A stretch of 64,000 nt of DNA from Frigidibacter oleivorans (GTDB taxonomy: Bacteria > Pseudomonadota > Alphaproteobacteria > Rhodobacterales > Rhodobacteraceae): positions 124,001 to 188,000 of the forward strand of contig NZ_RJRZ01000004.1 in the NCBI RefSeq assembly GCF_003993775.1, given 5' to 3'. Below, piece by piece: positions 27,610 to 35,523 of the stretch. The notes below the pieces were generated by a model. That model was not told the DNA's origin. It saw only the letters and a program-made list of their open reading frames with translations, and made no database searches. The translations under genes were made by a program, and so were the position numbers. Numbering within the stretch: position 1 is the stretch's first letter; each line of letters begins with the position of its first letter.

Positions 27610-28068
27610 TCACATCGGGAGCCAGGGGCCGAAGCGCCGGAACGGCAGCCCGAGGCCATAGCTGAACACCAGGGTCGAGAAGATCGTGATCGCCACCGCC
27701 AGCACCAGCGCCCGCGCCGGGCTCATCTTCAGCGAGGCGAAGCCCGCGACGAAGGCGGTGAGGAAGATCGAGGGCACGAAGCCCAGCCCCCGCACCGTCA
27801 ACCCGAAGACGATCGGCGCCGGCAGGATGAACAGCATCCCGCGCCAGGCCATCGCGCCGAAGTCCTGCGCGGTGGCGCCCAGCGACCCGGCAAGGATCAC
27901 CGCGCCCAGCAGGATCAGCACGCCGGACAGGATCAGCGGGAAATAGCCCGGCCCCATGCGGAAGGCGGTGCCGAGGTCGAGCCCCAGCGACTGCACGCCG
28001 AAGAACAGGCCGAACAGGATGAAAAGGACGCCGGCCGCGGCGTCTGTGGGATCGAATGCGGTCTTCAT
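27610..28068 (-). CDS. tctB: Tripartite tricarboxylate transporter small permease TctB
   Basis: A 152-residue protein with four membrane spans, typical of TctB. The motif GVLFILFGLFFGVQS is in span 1 and GPGYFPLILSGVLILLG follows. TctB proteins are poorly conserved, so the assignment rests on size, topology, the GPGYFP motif and position between tctC and tctA. Confidence 0.92.
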   Translation of the reverse strand: MKTAFDPTDAAAGVLFILFGLFFGVQSLGLDLGTAFRMGPGYFPLILSGVLILLGAVILAGSLGATAQDFGAMAWRGMLFILPAPIVFGLTVRGLGFVPSIFLTAFVAGFASLKMSPARALVLAVAITIFSTLVFSYGLGLPFRRFGPWLPM

Positions 28069-28129
28069 GGTCCCCCCGGGACGGCTGCGGCTGCCCCGGC
28101 GACGGATGCCGCCGGGGCAGGTGTCGGTG

Positions 28130-29107
28130 TCAGTCGGCGTAGACGCCGGCGGCCTCGATCACCGGCTTCCAGCGGTCGATCTCGGATTCCAGCTTCGCCT
28201 GCAGCGCCTGGGGCGTCGCATCCTCGGCGGGCGAGGGCGCGGTGCCGAGATCGGCCATCTTCGCGGCCACGCCCTCGTCGGCCAGCGCCGCCTGAAGCGC
28301 GGCGGACAGCTTCTCGATCGCTTCGGGGGGCGTGCCCTTCGGCGCGTAGATGCCGTGCCAGATCGCCACTTCCATGCCCGGCAGCCCGGCCTCGGCCACG
28401 GTGGGCAGGTCGGGGAAGATCTCCAGCCGCTCGGGCGTGGTCACGGCGTAAGCCTTGATCGTGCCGCCGCGGACCTGTTCGCTGGTGTTGGTGGTCTGGT
28501 CGCACATGATGTCGACCTGCCCGCCCAGAAGGTCGGTCATCGCCGGACCGGTCCCCTTGTAGGGCACGGTGACGATCGGCGCGTCGAGCGCCTGCATGAA
28601 CAGCATTCCGCACAGATGCGAGGCCGCACCGATCCCGGCATTGGCCAGGGTGATGCTGTCGGCATTCTCCTTCACGTAGGACACGAAGGCCGCCATGTCG
28701 GCGGGCTCGAAATCCTTGCGCGCCACCAGCGTCATCGGCACCTCGGTCACGAGGCCCACATAGTCGAAGGCGTTCAGCGTGTCATAGGCGAGGCTGCGGT
28801 AAAGCGTGGCCGAGGTCGCCATGCCGATGTGATGCAAAAGCACGGTGTAGCCGTCCGCCTCGGCGCTGGCGACGCGGCCCGCGCCCAGCGTGCCGCCGGC
28901 GCCGCCCACGTTCTCGACGATGATCTGCTGGCCGAGCGATTCCGACATCTTCTCGGCCACCAGACGGGCCACGGTATCGGTCGGCCCGCCGGCCGAGAAC
29001 GGCACGACCATGGTGATCTGCCGCTCGGGATAGCCCTGGGCCAGTGCGGCCGAGCCGAGCATCAGCCCAAGCATCGAAAGACCGGCGAACCGGGTGAATT
29101 GTGCCAT
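28130..29107 (-). CDS. tctC: Tripartite tricarboxylate transporter binding protein TctC
   Basis: A 325-residue periplasmic binding protein of the Bug/TctC family. The signal peptide ends near SAALAQG (about residue 24). The mature start YPERQITMVVPFSAGGPTD and the segments IVENVGGAGGTLGAGRVA and VPYKGTGPAMTDLLGGQVD are family signatures. The ligand is a carboxylate, not predictable further. It is the first gene of tctCBA; a regulatory motif shared with dctP lies upstream. Confidence 0.95.
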   Translation of the reverse strand: MAQFTRFAGLSMLGLMLGSAALAQGYPERQITMVVPFSAGGPTDTVARLVAEKMSESLGQQIIVENVGGAGGTLGAGRVASAEADGYTVLLHHIGMATSATLYRSLAYDTLNAFDYVGLVTEVPMTLVARKDFEPADMAAFVSYVKENADSITLANAGIGAASHLCGMLFMQALDAPIVTVPYKGTGPAMTDLLGGQVDIMCDQTTNTSEQVRGGTIKAYAVTTPERLEIFPDLPTVAEAGLPGMEVAIWHGIYAPKGTPPEAIEKLSAALQAALADEGVAAKMADLGTAPSPAEDATPQALQAKLESEIDRWKPVIEAAGVYAD

Positions 29108-29188
29108 TGTATCCTCCCTGACTGCGCGGCCCGCGGCCTCCTCCGGCCCGGGCGCTTGACAGGGGCAGAATGTCAGGCGGGCGAAGGG

Positions 29189-29213
29189 GCGGCTATTGTG
29201 GGTTTCCGCAATA
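29189..29213 (-). promoter_or_regulatory. Candidate regulatory site upstream of tctC
   Basis: Read on the tctC strand, CACAATAGCCGC (29200 to 29189) is identical to a 12-mer in the same orientation upstream of dctP. It overlaps a near-perfect inverted repeat on the plus strand, TATTGTGG-GTTT-CCGCAATA (29194-29213, one mismatch). It sits 82-106 bp before the tctC start. The adjacent FixJ-type regulator is the natural candidate binder. Confidence 0.55.
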
Positions 29214-29250
29214 ACAAGGCGCCGGGCCCCTCCCGCCCGCCCGCCGCCCC

Positions 29251-29311
29251 ATCTTCTGTTCGGAAATATCCCGGGGGAGTCCGCGCCAGCGGACGGGGGC
29301 AGAGCCCCCTT
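29251..29311 (-). repeat. Dispersed repeat and hairpin, copy 3 (reverse)
   Basis: On the minus strand CCCCCGGGATATTTCCGAAC continues into AGAAGAT, with the hairpin GGGGGCAGAGCCCCC at 29297-29311 next to it. It lies directly after the stop of the response-regulator gene (29320), the usual 3'-end placement for this family. Confidence 0.7.
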
Positions 29312-29319
29312 CCAGGGCC

Positions 29320-29964
29320 TCAGCCCGCCGCGCGCGGCGGGTCGAGCGCGTGTCCCGCCAGCAGCGCCGCCAGTTCCACCGCGTTGCGCACGCCCATCTT
29401 CATCAGCACCCGGCCGCGATGTACCTCGACCGTGCGCATGGCGATGCCTAGCCGGTCGGCCATCTGCTTGTTCAGGCTGCCCTGCAGCATCAGCCGCATC
29501 ACCTCGGCCTCGCGCTCGGACAGCGTCGCCAGCCGGTCGGACAGGGCCTGCCGGGCCGCGGCCTCGGTCAGCCGCCGCGCATGGGCGGCGGCGGCGGCCA
29601 GCGCCCGGTCGACGATCTGGTTGTCGTTGAAGGGCTTCTCGACGAAGTCATGCGCCCCGTCCTTCAGCGCCTGCACCGCCACCGGCACCTCGGCATGGCC
29701 GGTCAGGAAGATCACCGGCATGTCCGCCCCCGCCGCCTGCAGCCGGGCAAAGACCTCGGGGCCGGACAGGCCCTCCATCCGCACGTCGAGGATGATGCAG
29801 CCCGGCCCGGCCAGCGGCAGCGCATCGAGCAGCGCCTCGCCCGAGGGCCAGCCCGTCACCGCCACCCCGCGCGAGGCGAAGAGCCATGACAGCGCGTCGC
29901 GGATCGCCGGTTCGTCATCGACGACGTGGATCTGCGGTTCGGCGGCGATTCCGGCCATGCTCAT
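29320..29964 (-). CDS. FixJ/LuxR-type response regulator
   Basis: A 214-residue two-component regulator. The receiver domain has the acidic pair DDE at 16-18, phospho-acceptor Asp60 in CIILDVRMEG, and the conserved Thr and Lys in FLTGHAE and FVEKPF. The C-terminal LuxR-type HTH reads LSEREAEVMRLMLQGSLNKQ followed by MADRLGIAMRTVEVHRGRV. The start at 29964 is chosen for its strong GGGAGG upstream. An ATG at 29985 overlaps the kinase stop (ATGA) and would add seven residues. It probably regulates the tct genes next door. Confidence 0.93.
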   Translation of the reverse strand: MSMAGIAAEPQIHVVDDEPAIRDALSWLFASRGVAVTGWPSGEALLDALPLAGPGCIILDVRMEGLSGPEVFARLQAAGADMPVIFLTGHAEVPVAVQALKDGAHDFVEKPFNDNQIVDRALAAAAAHARRLTEAAARQALSDRLATLSEREAEVMRLMLQGSLNKQMADRLGIAMRTVEVHRGRVLMKMGVRNAVELAALLAGHALDPPRAAG

Positions 29965-29981
29965 CCCGTCCTCCCGTCCCT

Positions 29982-31985
29982 TCATTCCGCGGCCCGCCCC
30001 AGGCCCATCGCCGCCGGCAGGGTCACGACAAAGCAGGTGCCGCCTCCCGGCGCCGGCTCGACGCCGATGCGCCCGCGATGCAGTTCGAGGATCGACCGGC
30101 AGATGTTCAGCCCCATGCCCATGCCATCGGCCTTGGTCGAGGCGAAGGGCTCGAACAGCCGGTCCGCCAGTTCGGGCGCGATGCCGCCGCCCTGGTCCAT
30201 CACCCGGATCTCGGCCGCGCCCTCCCGCGCCGACAGGCGCAGCGTCACCCGGTCGCCGGACCGGCGCGCCTCGGGCATCGCCTCCATCGCGTTGCGGATC
30301 AGGTTGACCAGCAGCTGTTCGACCAGGATGCGGTCGGCCATTACCGGCGGCACGGTGCCGTCGTCCTCGACGACGATCCGGACCCGGCGCTGCCGGGCAT
30401 CGGCGGTCATGAAGCCCAGCGTCTCGGCCACCACATCCGGCAGGGACAGCGGCTCGAAATGCGGCTCGCGCTTGCGCACCAGGTCCTGCACCCGGCGGAT
30501 GATCTGCCCGGCGCGGTCCACCTGATGCGCCAGCTTTTCCAGCGCCGGGGTCAGCGCGGCCGGATCGCCCTGCCCCGCGCGCAGCATGTTCAGCGCCCCC
30601 GCGGCATAGCCCGACACCGCCGCCAGGGGCTGGTTCAGCTCATGCGCGAGGGTCGAGGCCATCTCGCCCAGCGACACCAGCCGGCCGGTGCGGGTGACGC
30701 TGTCCTCCTGCGCGCGGGCCAGCCGTTCGGCCCGCCGCGCCTCGGTGATGTCGATGATCGACCCCATCCAGCCCCGGTGCCGGCCATGCGCGTCGATCAG
30801 CGGCGCCTCGTAGACCTGCACATCGATCTCGGCTCCGTCGCGGCGGCGGAACCGCGTCTCGAAGCTTTGCGGCCGCGCGCCCCCCGCCGCCAGCGCCCGC
30901 TGCCGCGCCATCGTGTCCTCCAGCCGTTCCGGCAGCCAGTAGGGCATCGGCATCGGCTTGCCCACCAGATCGCCGGGGCCGAAGCCCACCAGCTGGCAGA
31001 AAGCGGTGTTGACATAGAGGATGCGCCCCTCGTGATCCTTGGCGCGCAGGCCCACGGTCAGGCTTTCCTCCATCGAGCGGCGAAAGGCCATCTCGCCCCG
31101 GAGCCGCATCTCGGCCCGCCGGCCGCGGTTGAGGCTGCGCGCCAGCGCCGCCAGCGCCAAGAGCGCCAGGATCGACAGCGCCACGATCGCCGCCTGCAGC
31201 AGCTGGTCGCCCAGCGGCCGCGCGGCGGCGAAGGGCGCGATGCGCAGCAGCGTGCCCCCGAGCGGCGGGTCGAAGCTGATCACATGGGTGCGGGCGTCCC
31301 CGGGCGCGGCCATCCGCGCCCGGCTGGCCAGGGGCGCGCCGCCGATATCGGTGATCGTCACCGCATAGCGTTCCGCGATCCACCACGGCACATGCCGGGT
31401 CAGCAGCAACGGCAGCGAGATGGTGGCGGCGATCATCCCCTCGCCCTCGCGCACCGGCACGCCCAGCATCACCGTGGGCCCCCCCGCCCCCGCCTGCACC
31501 GCGCCATAGACGGGCCGCGCCGAGCTCTGGTCGAGCCGGCCGAGAAGGTCGAGCACCGCAGGCGGGGCCGCCGCCCCGGCATCGGGGCCGGGGATCTGCC
31601 GGATCACCGCGCCGCCGGCATCGAACCAGCCCACGGACAGCAGTTCGGGATTATTGGCGATATGCAGGCGCGTGCGGCTGTCCAGCGTCTCGTCGGGCGT
31701 GCCGTCGGCGGCGTCCAGCGCCAGCCGCGCCAGCAGATCCTCGTCCACCGACAGCTGGAAGCGCAGCGTCTGTTCCACCCACAGCGCATCGGTGGCCAGC
31801 TGGACGCGCGTCGCCTCGGCCTCGTCGCGGCGCAGCACCCAGACCAGGGCCGCCACCGCCGCCACCAGCGCGAGGATCGACAGCATCGGCAGCACCGACA
31901 GCAGGTCCAGCCGCGCGCGGAACCGGCCGCGGCCCCCGGGCTGCGGCATGCTGTCCATCTGCCAGGCGTCCTCCCGCTCCGACAT
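29982..31985 (-). CDS. PAS-containing sensor histidine kinase
   Basis: A 667-residue membrane sensor kinase. It has span 1 at about 29-51, a periplasmic domain of about 205 residues and span 2 at about 262-284, then a PAS domain at about 300-415. The H-box ASTLAHELNQPLAAVSGY carries the phospho-acceptor His448, and the ATPase domain has NLIRNAMEAM, VMDQGGGIAP and GMGMGLNICRS. The layout and H-box resemble DctB/FixL kinases for C4-dicarboxylates. It is coupled to the response regulator. An alternative start at 31958 has GGGAGGA upstream. The window shows no other input protein except the divergent dctP. Confidence 0.93.
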   Translation of the reverse strand: MSEREDAWQMDSMPQPGGRGRFRARLDLLSVLPMLSILALVAAVAALVWVLRRDEAEATRVQLATDALWVEQTLRFQLSVDEDLLARLALDAADGTPDETLDSRTRLHIANNPELLSVGWFDAGGAVIRQIPGPDAGAAAPPAVLDLLGRLDQSSARPVYGAVQAGAGGPTVMLGVPVREGEGMIAATISLPLLLTRHVPWWIAERYAVTITDIGGAPLASRARMAAPGDARTHVISFDPPLGGTLLRIAPFAAARPLGDQLLQAAIVALSILALLALAALARSLNRGRRAEMRLRGEMAFRRSMEESLTVGLRAKDHEGRILYVNTAFCQLVGFGPGDLVGKPMPMPYWLPERLEDTMARQRALAAGGARPQSFETRFRRRDGAEIDVQVYEAPLIDAHGRHRGWMGSIIDITEARRAERLARAQEDSVTRTGRLVSLGEMASTLAHELNQPLAAVSGYAAGALNMLRAGQGDPAALTPALEKLAHQVDRAGQIIRRVQDLVRKREPHFEPLSLPDVVAETLGFMTADARQRRVRIVVEDDGTVPPVMADRILVEQLLVNLIRNAMEAMPEARRSGDRVTLRLSAREGAAEIRVMDQGGGIAPELADRLFEPFASTKADGMGMGLNICRSILELHRGRIGVEPAPGGGTCFVVTLPAAMGLGRAAE

Positions 31986-32017
31986 CGCCGATAGGCCCCT
32001 CCGCCCAGCAAGGGCTT

Positions 32018-32029
32018 CACAATAGCCGC
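32018..32029 (+). promoter_or_regulatory. Shared 12-bp motif upstream of dctP
   Basis: CACAATAGCCGC lies 52-63 bp before the dctP ATG and 33 bp outside the kinase start. It matches the tctC-upstream motif base for base and has the same orientation relative to its gene. The palindromic second half present at tctC is not present here. Confidence 0.5.
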
Positions 32030-32080
32030 GCGATCGGGGAAGACAATGCTGGGAACGGCCCAGGTCGGGGAGGACCGCTG

Positions 32081-33097
32081 ATGCCCATGGCCCATCCGAC
32101 GCGGCGCGATCTGGCGGCGGCAGCGATTGCCGGGCTGGCGGGACTGGCCGCGCCGACGATCCTGCGCGCGCAGCCGATGGTGCTGCGTTTCAGTCACGTC
32201 GTCGCGCCCGACACGCCCAAGGGCCGCGGCGCGCTGCGCTTTGCCGAACTGGCGGCACGCTACAGCGATGGCGCGGTGACGGTGCAGATCTACCCCAACA
32301 GCACGCTCTACAAGGACAAGGAAGAGCTGGAGGCCCTGCAACTCGGCGCGGTGCAGGTGCTGGCGCCGTCGCTGGCAAAGTTCGGGCCGCTCGGGCTGTC
32401 GGAATTCGAGATGTTCGACCTGCCCTACATCTTCTCGGGCGAGGCCGACCTGCGGCGGATCACCGAAGGCGAGATCGGCACCGATCTTCTGGCGAAGCTG
32501 GACACCAAGGGCATCCGCGGCCTGGCCTTCTGGGACAACGGGTTCAAGCTGATCTCGGCCAACCGCCCGCTGCACCGGCCGGGCGACTGCCGGGGGCTGA
32601 AGATGCGCATCCAGTCCTCGCGCATCATCGAGGCGCAGATGGCGGCGCTTGGCGCGGTGCCGCAGATCACCGGCTTTTCCGAGGCCTACCAGGCGCTGGC
32701 CACCGGTTTCGCCGACGGCACAGAAAACCCGCCCTCCAACATGTACACCCAGCGGATGCACGAGGTGCAGCGCCACGCCACCCTGTCGCATCACGGCTAT
32801 CTGGGCTATGCGCTGATCGTCAACGCCACCTTCTGGGACGGGCTGCCCGCCGCCCTGCGCGACGGGCTGGACCGGGCGGTGGCCGAGGCCACGGCCTATG
32901 CCAATTCCACCGCCGCCGAGGACAATGCCGCGGCGCTGGCCGCGATGCGCGCGGCGGGCACAACACAGTTCCACGACCCCACCCCCGAGGAACGCGCCGA
33001 ATGGCTGGCGGTGCTGCGCCCGGTGCAGGACCAGATGGCGGGCCGCGTGGGCGAACGGTTGCTGGGCCGGGTGCGCGACCTGCTGGGACAGGGCTGA
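32081..33097 (+). CDS. dctP: TRAP-type dicarboxylate binding protein DctP, orphan
   Basis: A 338-residue periplasmic binding protein of the DctP family. It begins with a Tat-like signal (TRRDLAAAAIAGLAGLAAPT) and then LRFSHVVAPDTPKGRGALRF. The DctP core features are YPNSTLYKDKEELEALQLGA, GLKMRIQSSRIIEAQMAALG (the ligand-carboxylate Arg is here) and a FADGTENPPSNMYTQ loop. No dctQ or dctM membrane subunit is nearby. It may serve a distant TRAP permease, or present ligand to the divergent kinase. SD GGGGAGGA precedes the ATG. Confidence 0.93.
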   Translation: MPMAHPTRRDLAAAAIAGLAGLAAPTILRAQPMVLRFSHVVAPDTPKGRGALRFAELAARYSDGAVTVQIYPNSTLYKDKEELEALQLGAVQVLAPSLAKFGPLGLSEFEMFDLPYIFSGEADLRRITEGEIGTDLLAKLDTKGIRGLAFWDNGFKLISANRPLHRPGDCRGLKMRIQSSRIIEAQMAALGAVPQITGFSEAYQALATGFADGTENPPSNMYTQRMHEVQRHATLSHHGYLGYALIVNATFWDGLPAALRDGLDRAVAEATAYANSTAAEDNAAALAAMRAAGTTQFHDPTPEERAEWLAVLRPVQDQMAGRVGERLLGRVRDLLGQG

Positions 33098-33127
33098 CCC
33101 CGGACGGTCGCGCCGGCGGCGCGGACA

Positions 33128-33174
33128 GAGGGGGCGCTGCCCCCGGGGATATTCGCGCCGACAAGATGCACGAG
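33128..33174 (+). repeat. Hairpin plus dispersed repeat, copy 4
   Basis: GGGGGCGCTGCCCCC at 33130-33144 forms a 6-bp stem hairpin. CCCCGGGGATATTCGCGCCG and ACAAGATGCACGAG follow to 33174. It lies 30 bp after the dctP stop. Confidence 0.75.
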
Positions 33175-33273
33175 TTCGCGCCTTGCACCGCAGGGGCGCG
33201 CGCGCCGCTTGAACCCGCGCGCGCCGCCGCTAGCTCGATCCGGGACGACGATCCTTTGCCCAGGATGCCCCCG

Positions 33274-33858
33274 ATGCCCGCAGCCGCCCCTGCCCTGCCC
33301 CTTCTGTCGCGCGCCACCCTCGCGCGTGCCGCCCTGCCGGCGCTGATCGCGCTGGCGTTGTCGCCCGCTTTGTCCCCCGCCCCGGCCCGTGCCTTCGAGG
33401 CGGTGGTCGCGCGGGCCGGCATCCCCGATCCGGCGCCGATCGGGGCGGCGACCCTGCGCTGGCTGGGGCTGCCGGTCTATGAGGGGCGGCTTTACACCGC
33501 CCGCGGGCAAGAGTTCGACTGGACCCGGCCGATGGCGCTGGAACTGCACTACCTGCGCGGGTTCAGCCGCGAGGACATGCTCGACGCCACCCGGGCCGAG
33601 CTGGAGCGGCTGGAAGGCCCGCGCCCCGATCACGACGCACTGGTCGAGGCGCTCGCGCCCTGCTTTCGCCAGGTGGGCCGGGGCGACCGCTTCGTGGCGG
33701 CGATGCCCGCGCCCGACCGGCTGACCTTCTGGTTCAACGGGGCGCCCACCTGCGACATCGCCCGCCCCGGGATCGGCCCGCGCTTCCTGTCGATCTGGCT
33801 GTCGGACAACAGCCGCTCGGCCAGCCTGTCGCGCCAGCTGCGGGGCGAGGCCAACTGA
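33274..33858 (+). CDS. Exported chalcone-isomerase-like protein
   Basis: A 194-residue exported protein with a signal peptide (about 30 residues, ending near PARAFE). The mature region contains MALELHYLRGFSREDMLDAT and GDRFVAAMPAPDRLTFWFNG, the pattern of the bacterial chalcone-isomerase-like domain, whose members probably bind fatty acids rather than isomerise chalcone. The start at 33274 has AGGA 8 nt upstream; the ATG at 33265 is an alternative. A GPH-type transporter follows 13 nt later. Confidence 0.8.
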   Translation: MPAAAPALPLLSRATLARAALPALIALALSPALSPAPARAFEAVVARAGIPDPAPIGAATLRWLGLPVYEGRLYTARGQEFDWTRPMALELHYLRGFSREDMLDATRAELERLEGPRPDHDALVEALAPCFRQVGRGDRFVAAMPAPDRLTFWFNGAPTCDIARPGIGPRFLSIWLSDNSRSASLSRQLRGEAN

Positions 33859-33871
33859 GCCCGTCCGCCCG

Positions 33872-35143
33872 ATGATCCGGACCGAAGCCAGCGCGGCGGC
33901 CGCGCAACCGGCGCGCCCGGCGCAGGTGGGGCTCTTCGCCCTGACCTTCGCCTGCGCGGGGCTGCCGCTCTATATCCACCTGCCGGCCTTCGCCGCGGCG
34001 GAACTGGGACTGCCGCTGGCGACCGTGGGCACGATCCTGATCGCGATCCGCATCCTCGACTTCCTGCAGGACCCGGCGCTTGGCTGGGTCACCGACCGCT
34101 GGCATCGCCGGCGCGGCGCCCTGGCGGCGCTGGCGCTGCTGCTGCTGGGGGGCGGCATCGCCGGGGTCTTCGCCCTGCCGCCCGACCCCGCGGCGGGGCC
34201 GGTGGTGCCGCGGCTGGTGCTGGCGCTGGTCATGGTCTTCACCGGATACAGCCTCGGCAGCATCCTTTTCTATGGCGAAAGCGCGCGGCTCGCCGGGTCG
34301 GGCAGCGCGGCCGCGCAATACCGGCTGGCCGCCTGGCGCGAGGGCGGGGCGCTGGCGGGCGTGATCCTCGCCGCCGCCGCGCCCGCGCTGCTGGCGGCGG
34401 TCGCGGGCGGATCGGGCTATGCCGCCTTCGGCTGGACGGTGGCGGCGCTGGCAGCGGTGACGCTCGCCACCACCGGCGCGCTGTGGCGGCAGCCGGGCCT
34501 GCCGGAACGGCGGTTCCGCATCGGCGACCTCGCGGGCAGCGGCGCGGGCTGGCTGGTGGGTCTGGCGCTGGTCAATACCCTGCCCGTCGCCCTGACCTCG
34601 ACGCTGTTCCTGTTCTTCGTCGAGGACCGGCTGCGCCTGCCGGGGCTGGCCGGGCCCTTCCTGATCCTGTTCTTCCTCGCCGCGGGCCTGTCCGTGCCCG
34701 GCTGGTCGGCGCTGGCGCGGCGGTTCGGCGCGCGGCGAGTGCTGGCCGGGGCGATGCTCATGTCGGTTCTGGCCTTCGCGGGAACGGCGCTTCTGCCGCC
34801 GGGCGCGGCGCTGCCCTTCGCGCTGATCTGCCTCGCCTCGGGGGCGACGGTGGGGGCCGACATGGTGATCCTGCCCGCGCTTTTCGCCACGCGGCTGGCG
34901 GCGGCGGGGGTACAGGCCGGCACCGCCTTCGGCATCTGGTCCTTCGCGGGCAAGCTGGCGCTGGCGCTGGCCGCGGCGATCGCGCTGCCGATGCTCGACC
35001 GCGCGGGCTTCGTGCCGGGCGGGGCCAACGATCCCGGCGCGCTGCGGGCGCTGACCTTCGGCTATGCCATCCTGCCCTGCCTGCTGAAGGCCGCGACCGT
35101 CGCGCTGATCCTGACCCTGCCGCGCCGCCTGTTCGCGGGCTGA
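33872..35143 (+). CDS. GPH-type MFS transporter
   Basis: A 423-residue inner-membrane transporter with about 12 spans. The segment RILDFLQDPALGWVTDRWHR matches the D-P-xxG-xxSD-type motif of the glycoside-pentoside-hexuronide:cation symporter family. A second loop motif, ARRFGARRVL, appears in the second half. The substrate is unknown; in Rhodobacteraceae such genes often occur in small lipid- or photolyase-related clusters, which fits the upstream chalcone-isomerase-like gene. Confidence 0.85.
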   Translation: MIRTEASAAAAQPARPAQVGLFALTFACAGLPLYIHLPAFAAAELGLPLATVGTILIAIRILDFLQDPALGWVTDRWHRRRGALAALALLLLGGGIAGVFALPPDPAAGPVVPRLVLALVMVFTGYSLGSILFYGESARLAGSGSAAAQYRLAAWREGGALAGVILAAAAPALLAAVAGGSGYAAFGWTVAALAAVTLATTGALWRQPGLPERRFRIGDLAGSGAGWLVGLALVNTLPVALTSTLFLFFVEDRLRLPGLAGPFLILFFLAAGLSVPGWSALARRFGARRVLAGAMLMSVLAFAGTALLPPGAALPFALICLASGATVGADMVILPALFATRLAAAGVQAGTAFGIWSFAGKLALALAAAIALPMLDRAGFVPGGANDPGALRALTFGYAILPCLLKAATVALILTLPRRLFAG

Positions 35144-35169
35144 GCCGTCCCGGCCCGGCGCGCCCGCGC

Positions 35170-35198
35170 TTGACATCGCGCCCGCCGATGCCGCATCT
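35170..35198 (+). promoter_or_regulatory. Possible btuB promoter
   Basis: TTGACA at 35170-35175 and a weak GCATCT at 35193-35198 with 17-bp spacing lie just before the riboswitch. The -35 is perfect and the -10 is poor. Confidence 0.4.
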
Positions 35199-35204
35199 GA
35201 CGCC

Positions 35205-35385
35205 TGCTACGGTTTCGGCGGGCGACCGCCGATGAAAAGGGAACGGGGTGCGGGACGCGGGTCCCAAGGCCCCGGCTGCCCCCGCAACTGTCAGCGGCGA
35301 GCGACGGCCATCCGTGCCACTGGACCGACGGTCCGGGAAGGCCGGCCCGAGCACCGACCCGCGAGCCAGGAGACCTGCCGCAGCA
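35205..35385 (+). ncRNA. Cobalamin riboswitch
   Basis: The classic B12-sensing aptamer elements occur in order: GATGAAAAGGGAACGGGGTG, the core GGCTGCCCCCGCAACTGT, GCCACTGG, GGGAAGGC, and the B12 box GCCAGGAGACCTGCC at 35365-35379. P1 can be drawn between TGCTACGG (35205-35212) and CCGCAGCA (35378-35385) with one mismatch. It precedes btuB and the btuFCD genes, the expected targets. Confidence 0.95.
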
Positions 35386-35427
35386 CCACCCATTTCCGGC
35401 GCGGGGCGCGTCCGGGAAGCGGTCCAT

Positions 35428-35457
35428 CCGCAGTGGTGACTCACCGTCTGCGGAGGG
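35428..35457 (+). promoter_or_regulatory. Riboswitch expression platform: SD-sequestering hairpin
   Basis: CCGCAG (35428) pairs with CTGCGG (35448), with an inner GGTGA/TCACC helix. The last two paired G residues are the start of GGAGGG, the Shine-Dalgarno before ATG 35461. An alternative pairing exists: CACCAC (35384-35389) with GTGGTG (35433-35438), which would open the hairpin. This is the layout of a translational off-switch. Confidence 0.6.
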
Positions 35458-35523
35458 CCGATGCGCTTCCGGAGACTTCGACAGTCCATGCGGGCACCGC
35501 CCGCCGCTTTGGAAGGCAAACCC

